NCBI RefSeq assembly: GCF_000420945.1 | Contig: NZ_ATVX01000018.1 | Coordinates: 1-64,000, forward strand | Length of the DNA stretch: 64,000 bases | Reading direction: 5' to 3' | From: Butyrivibrio sp. VCB2006 | GTDB taxonomy: Bacteria; Bacillota; Clostridia; Lachnospirales; Lachnospiraceae | Shown here: piece after piece, positions 8,372-17,257 of the stretch | Layout: each line of letters begins with the position of its first letter | Position numbering within the stretch: position 1 is the first letter of the stretch | Notes under the pieces: model-generated | The model's database searches: none | The model's input: the letters and a program-made list of their open reading frames with translations, nothing else | What the model was told of the DNA's origin: nothing | Position numbers and translations under genes: made by a program

Positions 8372-10120
8372 GTGAAGCATTCTACAGATTCTGATGTAAA
8401 AACTATAAAATGTATCTTGGCATCTTTTATGGGATGTTGGGCTTTGCAGAAAATATCAGGGATTACCGTTAGAAACCCTCTAACGGTAGTCTTTTTTGTG
8501 CTTTTATTATATTTATCAATTATACAGGACAAACAGAGAGCTTTAGGAAATTGGATTTCAGTAGCTCTTTCTGCTACGACAACTCTATTATTTAGAAATA
8601 GAATTACAGCTGCCTTTGATAACAGACTATTCCAAATACTCAGCTTAGCAATTGTATTTGTGGGATTATGCTGTGTATTTTATATATGTTTTGGATTTCC
8701 AATCACTATTATCAGAGGGGAAAAAAGAACTAATGCAGGCCGGGAAATACAAAAACTGTTCCTAAATACTAAGCCAGCATTTGGCGGAACAAGAGCAGTA
8801 CTTATTATTGCAGCTATCTGTTTTCTTTTCTGGCTTCCATATTTTCTCTATGAGTATCCCGGAATTATGACGGCAGATTCTCTTGTGCAGTATGCCCAGT
8901 TTGCAGGAGATGAGCCTGTTTCCAATCATCATCCGATCATACACACTCTTTTGATTAAACTTTTTCACGATATTGCCATGGGAATAACGGGAAATCCCCA
9001 GATCGGTATTGCTTGCTATACCTTGTTTCAGATGATTTTTATGGCTGTTTGCTGTGGAATATTGATATGTCATATCAGGTCAAGGAAGCTTCAGATAATA
9101 GCCTTATTATTCTATGCTCTGGTGCCATTTAACGCAGTATTTATGGTCACTGTTTGGAAGGACATTATATGTGCCGGCCTTACAATGCTTCTTTTGTGCT
9201 GTGTTATTGATTTAAGGCAGCGCCAGGAATTATCTATACGGCTTTGGGTACACTTTGTGATACTGTCTATACTATTTTCTCTGTTCAGATCTAATGCCTG
9301 GTATGCATTTTTAGCCTGGGTGCCATTTTTACTGATAGCCGTTAGGAAGAATATAAAAAGAGCAGTCTGTTCTGTGGCAATTATTATTCTGGTAGTTGTT
9401 GCCTTAAAAGGCCCTGTTATGACAAGTGCAGGGGTTGCACAGCCTGATCTAGTAGAGTCACTTTCTGTGCCTGTTCAGCAGATTGCAAGAATGATGGTGG
9501 ATGATAGAAAGCTTGATGAAGAAGATCTAAAGCTTATAGAGGAAGTAATAGATACTACTTATATCAGAGAGCTCTATGCAGCTGATTTTGCTGATAACAT
9601 CAAGGAACTTGTAAGAGCAGGTCACCCTGAGAAAATAGAAGAAAACAAATTTGAATATTTCAAATTGTGGTTCAGAATAAATGCAGAGAATCCGGGAACG
9701 TCCGTCAGAGCCTGGTACGACCTTAACGGAGGTTATATCAACCCTGATGTTTCCATTAAGGTTGGCGAAATAGACGGAATCATGAATAATGAATTCGGTT
9801 TATTCTGGGATCCTAAGATTGGCGGAAAACTAGTTGTTAAGGGCAAGGAGATAGCACTTAAACTTGGGGATTTTGTACCTTTGTACGGCATGTTGTGGAG
9901 CATTGGTACTTATACTTGGCTTTTGATCATTGCCACAGGCGTATGCATATACAAGAAAAGACCTATACTGGGTAAAGTTCTTTTACTATTTCAGGTGGGA
10001 ACCCTTCTTATTGCGGCTCCTGTAGTGGATTTCAGATATGGCTACGGTATAGTCATGACTATGCCTTTATGGCTACTATATAATTGGGGAAAAGAAACAG
10101 AGTATGCAACAGCAGATTGA
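8372..10120 (+). CDS. DUF6020-like polytopic membrane protein
   Basis: The 582-residue protein has about 11-13 hydrophobic segments. The signature YPGIMTADSLVQ followed by NHHPIIHTLL resembles the DUF6020 family, whose members look like GT-C-type membrane glycosyltransferases with an acidic residue in the first extracytoplasmic loop. The substrate is unknown. A soluble loop (about 345-510) interrupts the C-terminal helices. The GTG start is preceded by AGAGGA. It lies 3 bp after lysA, and its end overlaps the recombinase gene by 17 bp. An intrinsic-terminator structure occupies codons 30-42, so expression may depend on read-through. Confidence 0.65.
   Translation: MKHSTDSDVKTIKCILASFMGCWALQKISGITVRNPLTVVFFVLLLYLSIIQDKQRALGNWISVALSATTTLLFRNRITAAFDNRLFQILSLAIVFVGLCCVFYICFGFPITIIRGEKRTNAGREIQKLFLNTKPAFGGTRAVLIIAAICFLFWLPYFLYEYPGIMTADSLVQYAQFAGDEPVSNHHPIIHTLLIKLFHDIAMGITGNPQIGIACYTLFQMIFMAVCCGILICHIRSRKLQIIALLFYALVPFNAVFMVTVWKDIICAGLTMLLLCCVIDLRQRQELSIRLWVHFVILSILFSLFRSNAWYAFLAWVPFLLIAVRKNIKRAVCSVAIIILVVVALKGPVMTSAGVAQPDLVESLSVPVQQIARMMVDDRKLDEEDLKLIEEVIDTTYIRELYAADFADNIKELVRAGHPEKIEENKFEYFKLWFRINAENPGTSVRAWYDLNGGYINPDVSIKVGEIDGIMNNEFGLFWDPKIGGKLVVKGKEIALKLGDFVPLYGMLWSIGTYTWLLIIATGVCIYKKRPILGKVLLLFQVGTLLIAAPVVDFRYGYGIVMTMPLWLLYNWGKETEYATAD
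8461..8497 (+). terminator. Intrinsic terminator inside the 5' coding region of the DUF6020 gene
   Basis: A 13-bp stem (8461-8473 with 8479-8491, one G:T pair) encloses the loop AACCC and is followed at once by TTTTTT. It is as good as any intergenic terminator in the window but lies about 90 bp after the start codon. It may end most lysA transcripts while allowing limited read-through. Confidence 0.75.
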
Positions 10121-10982
10121 CGAGTTTGGACTTTATCTTGGCACTGTCAAGAAAATGAAGGATAATACCATAGCTTCATATAAAAGAGACCTGCAGAGAA
10201 TGGTCTCTTACATGAATGGCAGGGGAGTTACGTCTATTTCTGATGTGACAGAGGACAGGCTATTTGCTTACGTTAATTCCATGCAGGAGGAACATTGTGC
10301 CAATAGTTCGATTATTCGAAGTCTGTCGTCGATAAAGGCTTTTTTCAGGTATCTGCTTGAAAATGGAAATATTGAAGAAAATCCGGCGGAGACCATTAAG
10401 GCTCCAAAGGCAGAAAAAAGCATGCCCAGGATCATGTCCACCTATGAAGTTGAAAGCCTTTTGTCTCAGGAATTTTCCAATGACGCTATAGGCAAAAGGG
10501 ACAAGGCAATACTTGAACTTCTCTATGCAACAGGTCTTCGTACCACGGAACTTGTAAATCTTGAACTTAAGAATATCGATATGAGTCTTAACTGCATAAG
10601 ACTGGGGGATGACAGGGTTATTCCATATGGTAAAAAAGCAAAGGAAGCCCTTAACGAATACCTCCTTTATGCTAGAGACGAGATGATACCTGACTCAAAC
10701 GAAACATTCCAAAAGGTTTTTGTAAACTATAAGGGAATGCCCATGTCCAGACAGGGACTTTGGAAGCTTATCAAAACCTATGTAAAAAGAGCCGGTATTG
10801 ATAAGGATATTTCACCCTTTGTTTTAAGGCATTCTTTTGCCATGCATCTTATTGAGAATGGAGCTGATGTAAGTGCAGTGCAGGAAATGATGGGATATAA
10901 CGATACTTCTACATTATCTAAATATGCCAGAGTCAAGGGCAAGAATAAGGACCCATATGAATGGGCAAGAATAAGGAACTAA
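10104..10982 (+). CDS. XerD-like tyrosine recombinase with degenerate active site
   Basis: The 292-residue protein has the XerC/D layout: an N-terminal SAM-like DNA-binding domain (about 1-90) and a C-terminal catalytic domain (about 108-290). Aligned by spacing to E. coli XerD (R148, K172, H244, R247, H270, Y279), R146, R242 and Tyr274 are kept. F239 replaces the first His and Y265 replaces the second. The beta-hairpin that carries the lysine is shortened, with Asp/Asp/Arg there. Strand cleavage may therefore be impaired, or the protein may bind DNA without recombining. It overlaps the upstream membrane protein gene. It has no attachment-site or mobile-element context, so it is probably chromosomal rather than a phage integrase. 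Confidence 0.85.
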   Translation: MQQQIDEFGLYLGTVKKMKDNTIASYKRDLQRMVSYMNGRGVTSISDVTEDRLFAYVNSMQEEHCANSSIIRSLSSIKAFFRYLLENGNIEENPAETIKAPKAEKSMPRIMSTYEVESLLSQEFSNDAIGKRDKAILELLYATGLRTTELVNLELKNIDMSLNCIRLGDDRVIPYGKKAKEALNEYLLYARDEMIPDSNETFQKVFVNYKGMPMSRQGLWKLIKTYVKRAGIDKDISPFVLRHSFAMHLIENGADVSAVQEMMGYNDTSTLSKYARVKGKNKDPYEWARIRN

Positions 10983-10984
10983 AA

Positions 10985-11015
10985 TAGGCGATAGCTGAAA
11001 AAGAGCTATCGCCTA
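10985..11015 (-). terminator. Terminator between convergent recombinase and DAHP synthase genes
   Basis: A perfect 12-bp stem (AGGCGATAGCT core) has a 7-nt loop. On the minus strand it is followed by TTTTAGTT, so it mainly serves the DAHP synthase gene; the plus-strand side has only a weak T-tract. Confidence 0.75.
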
Positions 11016-11029
11016 ATATTATGCTTATA

Positions 11030-12058
11030 TTATACAAGGTCTGCCATCTCGAGAATGAGTCTTTCTGTGTCAGCCCATCCAAGACAAGGATCTGTAATGG
11101 ATTTTCCGTAAATTCCTTCGCCTATTTTCTGGCTTCCTTCCTCAAGGTAGGATTCAATCATGACACCCTTAACAAGGGACTTGATGTCAGGATTGAGACT
11201 TCTGGAGTGAAGAACTTCCTTGGCAATTCTGATCTGTTCCTTGAACTGTTTGTTTGAATTATTGTGGTTACAGTCAATAATAGCAGCAGGATTGACGATT
11301 TCTCTCTGGTTATAAAGCTGGAGAAGAAGAGATAAATCCTCGTAGTGGTAGTTTGGAATTGACTGTCCGTGTTTGTTGCTTGATCCTCTAAGTACGCAGT
11401 GAGCAAGAGGGTTTCCGTTTGTCTTAACTTCGTAGCCTCTGTAAACGAAACAGTGGGACTGCTGAGCAGCATATACAGAATTAAGCATAACAGAAAGCGT
11501 TCCGCTTGTTGGATTCTTCATTCCGGCAGGAACATCAAAACCGCTGGCTGTCATACGATGAGCCTGGTCCTCAACTGATCTGGCACCGATAGCCACATAA
11601 GATAAAATATCTGCTACATATCCCCAGTTTTCAGGGTAGAGCATCTCATCAGCGGCAGTAAGGCCTGATTCATCGATTGCCTTAAGCTGCATATGACGCA
11701 TAGCAATAAGACCTGCATGGAAATCTGTCTTTCCTTCAGGATCAGGCTGAGAAGTAATACCCTTATAACCTTCACCTGTAGTACGAGGCTTATTGGTGTA
11801 GATACGGGGAATAAGTATGAGCTTGTCCTTAACCTTGTCATTGAGCTTGCCAAGGCGTGAAACGTACTCGCATACAGAATCCTCGTTATCAGCTGAACAT
11901 GGTCCGATAATTACAAGAAACTTATCGCTTTTTCCTGTGAATGCATCGGAAATCATTTTATCTCTTTCTGTCTTGATGGCTGCGGATTCCTTGGTTAACG
12001 GAAATCTTTCCCTAATCTCATCGGGAGTAGGGAGCTTCTGTATATATTCAAAAGACAT
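11030..12058 (-). CDS. aroF: 3-deoxy-7-phosphoheptulonate synthase (DAHP synthase, AroF/G/H type)
   Basis: This enzyme condenses phosphoenolpyruvate and erythrose 4-phosphate, the first step of the shikimate pathway. The 342-residue protein is a type I-alpha synthase. Visible motifs are IGPCSADN, KPRTTGEGYKG, GARSVEDQAHR, the phosphate-binding LRGSSN, and DCNHNNSNK. The length matches the E. coli isoenzymes (about 350). Which aromatic amino acid inhibits it cannot be read from sequence, so the symbol is a generic choice. AGGAGG lies 8-10 bp before the ATG. It stands alone with its own promoter and terminator. Confidence 0.93.
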   Translation of the reverse strand: MSFEYIQKLPTPDEIRERFPLTKESAAIKTERDKMISDAFTGKSDKFLVIIGPCSADNEDSVCEYVSRLGKLNDKVKDKLILIPRIYTNKPRTTGEGYKGITSQPDPEGKTDFHAGLIAMRHMQLKAIDESGLTAADEMLYPENWGYVADILSYVAIGARSVEDQAHRMTASGFDVPAGMKNPTSGTLSVMLNSVYAAQQSHCFVYRGYEVKTNGNPLAHCVLRGSSNKHGQSIPNYHYEDLSLLLQLYNQREIVNPAAIIDCNHNNSNKQFKEQIRIAKEVLHSRSLNPDIKSLVKGVMIESYLEEGSQKIGEGIYGKSITDPCLGWADTERLILEMADLV

Positions 12059-12120
12059 CTGGTAATCCTCCTAAATACATAAATCTTTTGATACTATAGT
12101 ACTTTAAATCGTAAAAGTAA

Positions 12121-12148
12121 ACTATAATCATAATATATTTTTTTTCAA
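12121..12148 (-). promoter_or_regulatory. Promoter of the DAHP synthase gene
   Basis: On the minus strand, TTGAAA (12148-12143) and TATAGT (12126-12121) are 16 bp apart, about 60 bp upstream of the start codon. Confidence 0.55.
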
Positions 12149-12155
12149 TAAATAA

Positions 12156-14096
12156 TCAGAGTGATTCTATGATTTTTACTTCATTAGAATATAAATTATA
12201 TAGTCTGTTGATGGAATAATCCAGTCTTTTTACTACATTATTATCAGGCTCCAGACCATTGTTATTTGCACTTTGAATTTCCATGGCGAGACTAGAGATT
12301 TCTGACCTGGTTTCCTTATCGCATACTGGAATAGGTAGTTCTTCCAAAACGGAGCGAAGAACCTTCATGTTCTTACAGGTATGTCTGTAGTAGAAGCTTA
12401 TAGCTTCTGAGTTAAGAATGGCCATGATATAGGCACTGCTGTAACCTGCTATATGCGGAATGATAATATTAGCGCTGTTCAAGGACAAAAGCCCCTCTGT
12501 ATCCATTGCAATTACAGGTTCGCCTGCAATAAACTTATAAAAGAGCTTATCCTTGGCACGATAAAATTTTTCAGGAGCAACCTGCTGGTATTTGCTTTCA
12601 TCAAATATGGTATAGGAATTACCTATGCTTATCCGATACTTAGAAATATCTTTTCCCTTGATAATGGGTTCTGAGCCTTCTACAGGCTTATCGGTAAGTA
12701 CGGACGAGTTAGAACCGGTCACAATTCCAAGAGCAAAATCAGCATTCCCTTTGAGAGTAAAGTGGGGGATGGATCTCATCTTTTCAATAATCGCAAACTG
12801 ATTTTTATCTGCAAGAATATGCATGTTTTCTACACATATCCTTGATCCGGGAACCTGAAAACTTCTTATTAAAGTAAGCTTATTTTGGAGCTTTGAGCTC
12901 TTTTTGTAAAAGGATGAAGTAATCATTCTGCCAACTGAGTATTTAGCGACACTCATTATAATAGAAGGGCATTGTACCTTATCAAAAACTTCTCCAAGGT
13001 AGATTATACTGTCAACATGTGAACAGCTTAGAATAAATTCTCTTATTCCATAGTGATAATCTGATTCCAAAATTGTCTCAGGAAGTAAGAAGGTAACCTG
13101 ATTACTGATCCCAAGTGACTTTTCCAGGAAAAGAGAAAATGATTCAGGCTTGCCGCTTCCGTCAAAGCAGGAATAGTTTTTCTTGATAATACCGGTTTCT
13201 TCTTTTGTAAATACATATCCCCAGGGTGGATTGCCAAGAACTACATTAAAGGATTTGTTAAAAGAAGAATCTCCCAATATAAAATCTTGGGCAGATACAT
13301 TCTGCATAAGGATAGAAAGTTCCCTTTCAGTATGAATCTGGTATTTTATGGCCAAATTGATCCTTGCCAAAGAAATAGCTATTTCGTCTATATCGCAACC
13401 ATGAATACTGGAAAGAGGTATTTCTTTAGGGAGTCTTATAAGGAAATTACCGGTTCCGCAGGATGGATCCAAATAGGATTTATGCAGAATATCGCCATCA
13501 TTTAAAGTATCCAGAGCTTTGGTTATAAGCTCGTCCACAACGAAATATGGGGTGTAGTATGCCCCGGTGGATTTTTTGTCCTGAAGACCTCGAAGTGATA
13601 AATACAGCATTCCAAGGGTGTCCTCTTCAGGAATATATGTTAAAGGATACTTATTGGTTATAGATGAAACTACATCAATGCCTTCTTTTGAATTGGTAAG
13701 AGCAGTCTGCAAAGCACTGATGATATCCTTTGACAGACCTGCATTTTCCATTATCTGGGCACTATAACTATAAAGAATGCTGTTTGTACTATATTTTGAG
13801 ATGTCTCTGTCACAAATCAGAGACTTAATTGTTTTATAGTTAGGAGATGAATTTGGAATATAAGACTTTGGAATAAAGTTAGTAGTCTGTCTTGATTTGT
13901 TTCGCCTTGATCGTAGGGCATCAGATGTATCAAGAGATAAAAGAGCAGCTTTAACATCGCTTTTTTCAAGCCAAAAAGAAGCACCTTTTTTGGTGCCTTT
14001 GATCTTGCCAAGCTTTATCCAGTTTTTGACGGTAGCAGGGCTTATTCCAAGGATGGAAGATGCCTCATTTACCGATATTTGCTCGCTTTTTTCCAT
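12156..14096 (-). CDS. Solitary N6-adenine DNA methyltransferase with N-terminal helix-turn-helix
   Basis: The 646-residue protein starts with an excisionase/MerR-type helix-turn-helix (about 7-31, VNEASSILGISPATVKNWIK). A gamma-class methyltransferase core follows: AdoMet motif I DPSCGTGNF (210-218), motif II CDID and catalytic NPPW (289-292), preceded by the KKSTGAYYTP segment common in Eco57I/TaqI-like enzymes. The C-terminal third (about 440-620) resembles a TaqI-like target-recognition domain. No nuclease motif is apparent in it and no endonuclease gene adjoins it, so it is either an orphan methylase or a type IIG relative without a cleavage domain. The ribosome binding site is weak. No clear terminator follows it. 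Confidence 0.85.
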   Translation of the reverse strand: MEKSEQISVNEASSILGISPATVKNWIKLGKIKGTKKGASFWLEKSDVKAALLSLDTSDALRSRRNKSRQTTNFIPKSYIPNSSPNYKTIKSLICDRDISKYSTNSILYSYSAQIMENAGLSKDIISALQTALTNSKEGIDVVSSITNKYPLTYIPEEDTLGMLYLSLRGLQDKKSTGAYYTPYFVVDELITKALDTLNDGDILHKSYLDPSCGTGNFLIRLPKEIPLSSIHGCDIDEIAISLARINLAIKYQIHTERELSILMQNVSAQDFILGDSSFNKSFNVVLGNPPWGYVFTKEETGIIKKNYSCFDGSGKPESFSLFLEKSLGISNQVTFLLPETILESDYHYGIREFILSCSHVDSIIYLGEVFDKVQCPSIIMSVAKYSVGRMITSSFYKKSSKLQNKLTLIRSFQVPGSRICVENMHILADKNQFAIIEKMRSIPHFTLKGNADFALGIVTGSNSSVLTDKPVEGSEPIIKGKDISKYRISIGNSYTIFDESKYQQVAPEKFYRAKDKLFYKFIAGEPVIAMDTEGLLSLNSANIIIPHIAGYSSAYIMAILNSEAISFYYRHTCKNMKVLRSVLEELPIPVCDKETRSEISSLAMEIQSANNNGLEPDNNVVKRLDYSINRLYNLYSNEVKIIESL

Positions 14097-14150
14097 AGAT
14101 ATAATTATCCGAAAATGCAGGCTAAAAGTAAAGTATTAATTGACTATATG

Positions 14151-14159
14151 TGATATTAT
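14151..14159 (+). promoter_or_regulatory. Possible extended -10 promoter for the 14196 cluster
   Basis: TGATATTAT fits TGnTATTAT and lies 37 bp before the first gene of the cluster. No good -35 is present. The divergent methyltransferase gene starts 55 bp to the left. Confidence 0.35.
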
Positions 14160-14195
14160 GGGTAGTGCTGTTATCTAAATAAAAGAGGTTAAGGT

Positions 14196-15734
14196 TTGAG
14201 AAATAACGAAGTAAATAATATAAATAACAGAATAACTGAAGATATGAAACAAAAGAATAAGAACAGCGGGGTTAAGAAGGTATTAAAGATAATACTTCTG
14301 GTAATTCTTGTTCTGAATATTTCTGCTGTGATTTTTGCGGTAATCAATATTAAAAAGACATCTATAATGCGTAATCACAAGGGTATTACGCTTATTAAGG
14401 AAGCTGATTATACCCCGGTAGATAACCCCAGAATATTTATTGGCGACAAGATAATTTACAGCGAGACCGGAGCTTTATATGAAGGCTTAAAAGGCGACAG
14501 CTACATGTACGTTAGTTTGAATTATGATTCGACTATGGCTGCCATTACCATGGATGAGAAGCTGTATTTTATAGATGGATATCTTGATCCCGTACTATTG
14601 TGTTCTGATAGCTCCAGCAGGGGGATAATCAGTAAGAGAGCGCCCTATGTCCTTTACAACGACATGGACGACACAAAGTGCTTGTGTGTCTATGATGCCA
14701 AGAATCATGAAAAGATTCAGCTTGCTACAGGCTATGCGAGAGTTTATGACAGTGCCATTTCTTCCAATGGTAAATATGTAACATATTATGACAGGGAAAA
14801 TGGAATGCTCATTAAGAATATAGATAATCCCGAGGAGTATACAAGGATATCCGGAAAAAGATTTGATGCCCTTGCGATCTCTTCCGATGGAAAAAGAGCC
14901 TTCTATTCTTTATATGATGATTCCACATACTTCGTGTTCTATTATAATGACGGAAATTTAAACGAGATTTCCAGAGGAAAACATAGTGATTTTGTCATAA
15001 ATGATGATTGCACCGAAATAATCATCGAAGATATGTATGCCACAAGATTTTATGGTTCCACTATGGACTACAGTGTGGAAATAATGGATTCGAGTTTCTT
15101 TGGATTTCTTTTCTGCAAGGAAGCAGTAGGAGTTGACAGCAAACATAGCGGAGTGAGAATGGTAGATTATCCGACGCTTAAGGGCTGCGTTTTAGATACG
15201 GTTAAGGGTGATTTCTACTTTTACGATCCTGATATACCTGCTAATGATTTGGGAAATCATAGATATTATGATCCGATATATTTTGATGATGGGAAGGTTT
15301 ATTACCTTTATATGGATAGTGACAATTATCTGGTTAGAATAGTCAACGATGGCAGGGAGTGCTATGAAGAAAGAATACCTGAGATAGAAACTACCATCAG
15401 AACTTATACAGCAAACATTGATCTGTCTGAAATCTATTACATTGACAGAAAAGACAGACTATGGATCGATGAAAATGGCGAAACAAGAATGCTTTATGAA
15501 AACGCAGGACTTGATTATTATATCTTTTATGATAAGTACAGCGGCAGAGTATTCTTTATCGACGATGATTGTCTATGTTCTATCAGCAAAAACGGCGATG
15601 ATTACAGGGTTGAATTTGATGGAGCCAACTATATTTCAACTAACTATTATGACTATGAGGATTTTGTGGTCTTTTCAAGTGATGTGGACCATAGATATAT
15701 GAGAATTTTCGGAAATTACATGGAGCGAAATTAA
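14196..15734 (+). CDS. Membrane-anchored beta-propeller-like protein, paralog 1
   Basis: I do not recognise the family. The 512-residue protein has a charged cytoplasmic N-terminus (about 1-27), one transmembrane helix (about 28-49) and a large extracytoplasmic domain rich in Tyr, Asp and Ser. Short strands recur with patterns such as YVTYYD, AFYSLYD and IYYIDRKDRLW, as in PD40/TolB-like or PQQ-like beta-propellers. It starts with TTG, supported by AAAGAGG 7 bp upstream. The next gene encodes a paralog with the same layout and matching motifs (IYSETGALYE here, VFCENGAVYE there), so the pair arose by tandem duplication. Inference: a surface sensor or binding protein working with the two cysteine proteases downstream. 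Confidence 0.75.
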   Translation: MRNNEVNNINNRITEDMKQKNKNSGVKKVLKIILLVILVLNISAVIFAVINIKKTSIMRNHKGITLIKEADYTPVDNPRIFIGDKIIYSETGALYEGLKGDSYMYVSLNYDSTMAAITMDEKLYFIDGYLDPVLLCSDSSSRGIISKRAPYVLYNDMDDTKCLCVYDAKNHEKIQLATGYARVYDSAISSNGKYVTYYDRENGMLIKNIDNPEEYTRISGKRFDALAISSDGKRAFYSLYDDSTYFVFYYNDGNLNEISRGKHSDFVINDDCTEIIIEDMYATRFYGSTMDYSVEIMDSSFFGFLFCKEAVGVDSKHSGVRMVDYPTLKGCVLDTVKGDFYFYDPDIPANDLGNHRYYDPIYFDDGKVYYLYMDSDNYLVRIVNDGRECYEERIPEIETTIRTYTANIDLSEIYYIDRKDRLWIDENGETRMLYENAGLDYYIFYDKYSGRVFFIDDDCLCSISKNGDDYRVEFDGANYISTNYYDYEDFVVFSSDVDHRYMRIFGNYMERN

Positions 15735-15739
15735 GAAGA

Positions 15740-17257
15740 ATGTTTTTGGGGACAATGAGTAAGAAAAAAAGAAACAGAATAAGATTCTTTCTTGTTTTGG
15801 GAATAGCGTTGCTTTTTGTGGGAATACCTGTAGGCTTTTCAGCATCATATAAGGCTAAGCACAAAAAGACAACGTCTGAAGAAAGCAATATAAACAGCAG
15901 TATAACCATTGTGGAAGCAGCAACTATCAAAGATATTTCAGAACCGAAGCTGTTTGTATCGGATAAAACAGTATTTTGCGAAAACGGAGCTGTTTACGAA
16001 GATTTTAATGCCTGTACCAATGTCTATGTAAGCTATAGCTACGACAGAACAAAGGCTGCAGTAACAGCTGACGATATGTTGTACTATATTGACGGGAATC
16101 TTCGCCCTGTCAGGGTTACCAGAAAATGTAAAAGCTATGGAATGATGGGGAAAAACGGAAGGTACATCCTGTATTATGATGAGGTAGAGCATGGCCTGTA
16201 TAGGTTCGATACATATTCCCAGAAAAAGACTAATGTCACCTATTCATATTCATGGATTGAAGAAGTGGCCTTTTCCTTTAATTCAAGATATGTTTCCTCT
16301 TATGATTTTGCTGTTAAAAATTTAGTGATTTCTGACACAGATGATAACAACAGGCATAAAATCGTTTCCGGGCAAGAACTTGAAGGAGTTGCCGTTTCTG
16401 TTGAGGGTGATCAGGCTTTCTATAGGTATTCCGATGGTAATTACAAGACATTATACAGTTACCACGACGGAGAACTAAGCAACGTGTATTATGGCAAGAA
16501 CTATAGATATGTTTTTACAAAAGACTGTAGTGAAATATTCATATATGGTGTCGATGGCCTTTGGTACTATAATACTAGTATGGAAAAGGCAGTGAAAATT
16601 CTTGATGAGAATGTTGAGAAGCTTCACTTTGCAAAAGAAATTTCAGGTACACATGCGCCTATTGCTGACAGACAGTACATCGATAGCGATACATTAAACT
16701 GCTGCTTTATTGAGGCTGAGAATTATTGCTATTATTATACAGATGCAAATAGAAAACTGATAACTGTCGGTGATAAAAACTATGTAGACTATTACAGTTT
16801 TGATGGCGATTCCTTCAATTATCTGCTTCAGAATTATAATCATATATATAAGGGCCGTATATATAATGGGCATTTGGAAGAGGACCTTTATGTGGAAATT
16901 GAGTATCCCATTAGAAGCTATGCTGCCAACGATGACCTTTCAATAATATGGTTTGTAGACAGAGACTATGGTCTTCACAGATATAAGGACAATTATATCG
17001 AGGATTTAGGAAGAATTTCGGAGTCGGACTATACACTTAAATATGTCTCCAGTGACAGAAAATTGTATTATTTTGATGATGACATCCTTTTTTCTGTAGA
17101 TGAAGATACTGATGAAATCAAAAAAGAGTATGACAACTGCGTAAGAACAAGCACCACAAATTTGAAGTATAATGATTTCATAAGATTTACCACTAAGAGT
17201 GGAGACAGCCTGGTTGAGATATATGGCAACATAGTTAAACTTAATGATCGAAAGTGA
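15740..17257 (+). CDS. Membrane-anchored beta-propeller-like protein, paralog 2
   Basis: A 505-residue paralog of the preceding product: a short basic N-terminus, one transmembrane helix (about 15-37) and a Tyr/Asp-rich extracytoplasmic repeat domain. Shared landmarks include a conserved N-terminal strand pair (VFCENGAVYEDF), a YYIDG strand, a central SFNSRYVSSYD repeat and a C-terminal YYFDDDILFSVDEDTD hairpin. It starts 5 bp after paralog 1. The exact start is unsure: the ATG used has AAGAAG upstream, and a second ATG five codons on is possible. Its end overlaps the C39-like protease gene by 14 bp, indicating one operon. Sequence divergence between the paralogs suggests different ligands or blades. 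Confidence 0.72.
   Translation: MFLGTMSKKKRNRIRFFLVLGIALLFVGIPVGFSASYKAKHKKTTSEESNINSSITIVEAATIKDISEPKLFVSDKTVFCENGAVYEDFNACTNVYVSYSYDRTKAAVTADDMLYYIDGNLRPVRVTRKCKSYGMMGKNGRYILYYDEVEHGLYRFDTYSQKKTNVTYSYSWIEEVAFSFNSRYVSSYDFAVKNLVISDTDDNNRHKIVSGQELEGVAVSVEGDQAFYRYSDGNYKTLYSYHDGELSNVYYGKNYRYVFTKDCSEIFIYGVDGLWYYNTSMEKAVKILDENVEKLHFAKEISGTHAPIADRQYIDSDTLNCCFIEAENYCYYYTDANRKLITVGDKNYVDYYSFDGDSFNYLLQNYNHIYKGRIYNGHLEEDLYVEIEYPIRSYAANDDLSIIWFVDRDYGLHRYKDNYIEDLGRISESDYTLKYVSSDRKLYYFDDDILFSVDEDTDEIKKEYDNCVRTSTTNLKYNDFIRFTTKSGDSLVEIYGNIVKLNDRK

Noticed and set aside
10104..10982. Phage or transposon integrase
   Set aside because: No flanking repeats, attachment site or other mobile genes; the gene overlaps a chromosomal membrane protein gene and resembles XerD in length.
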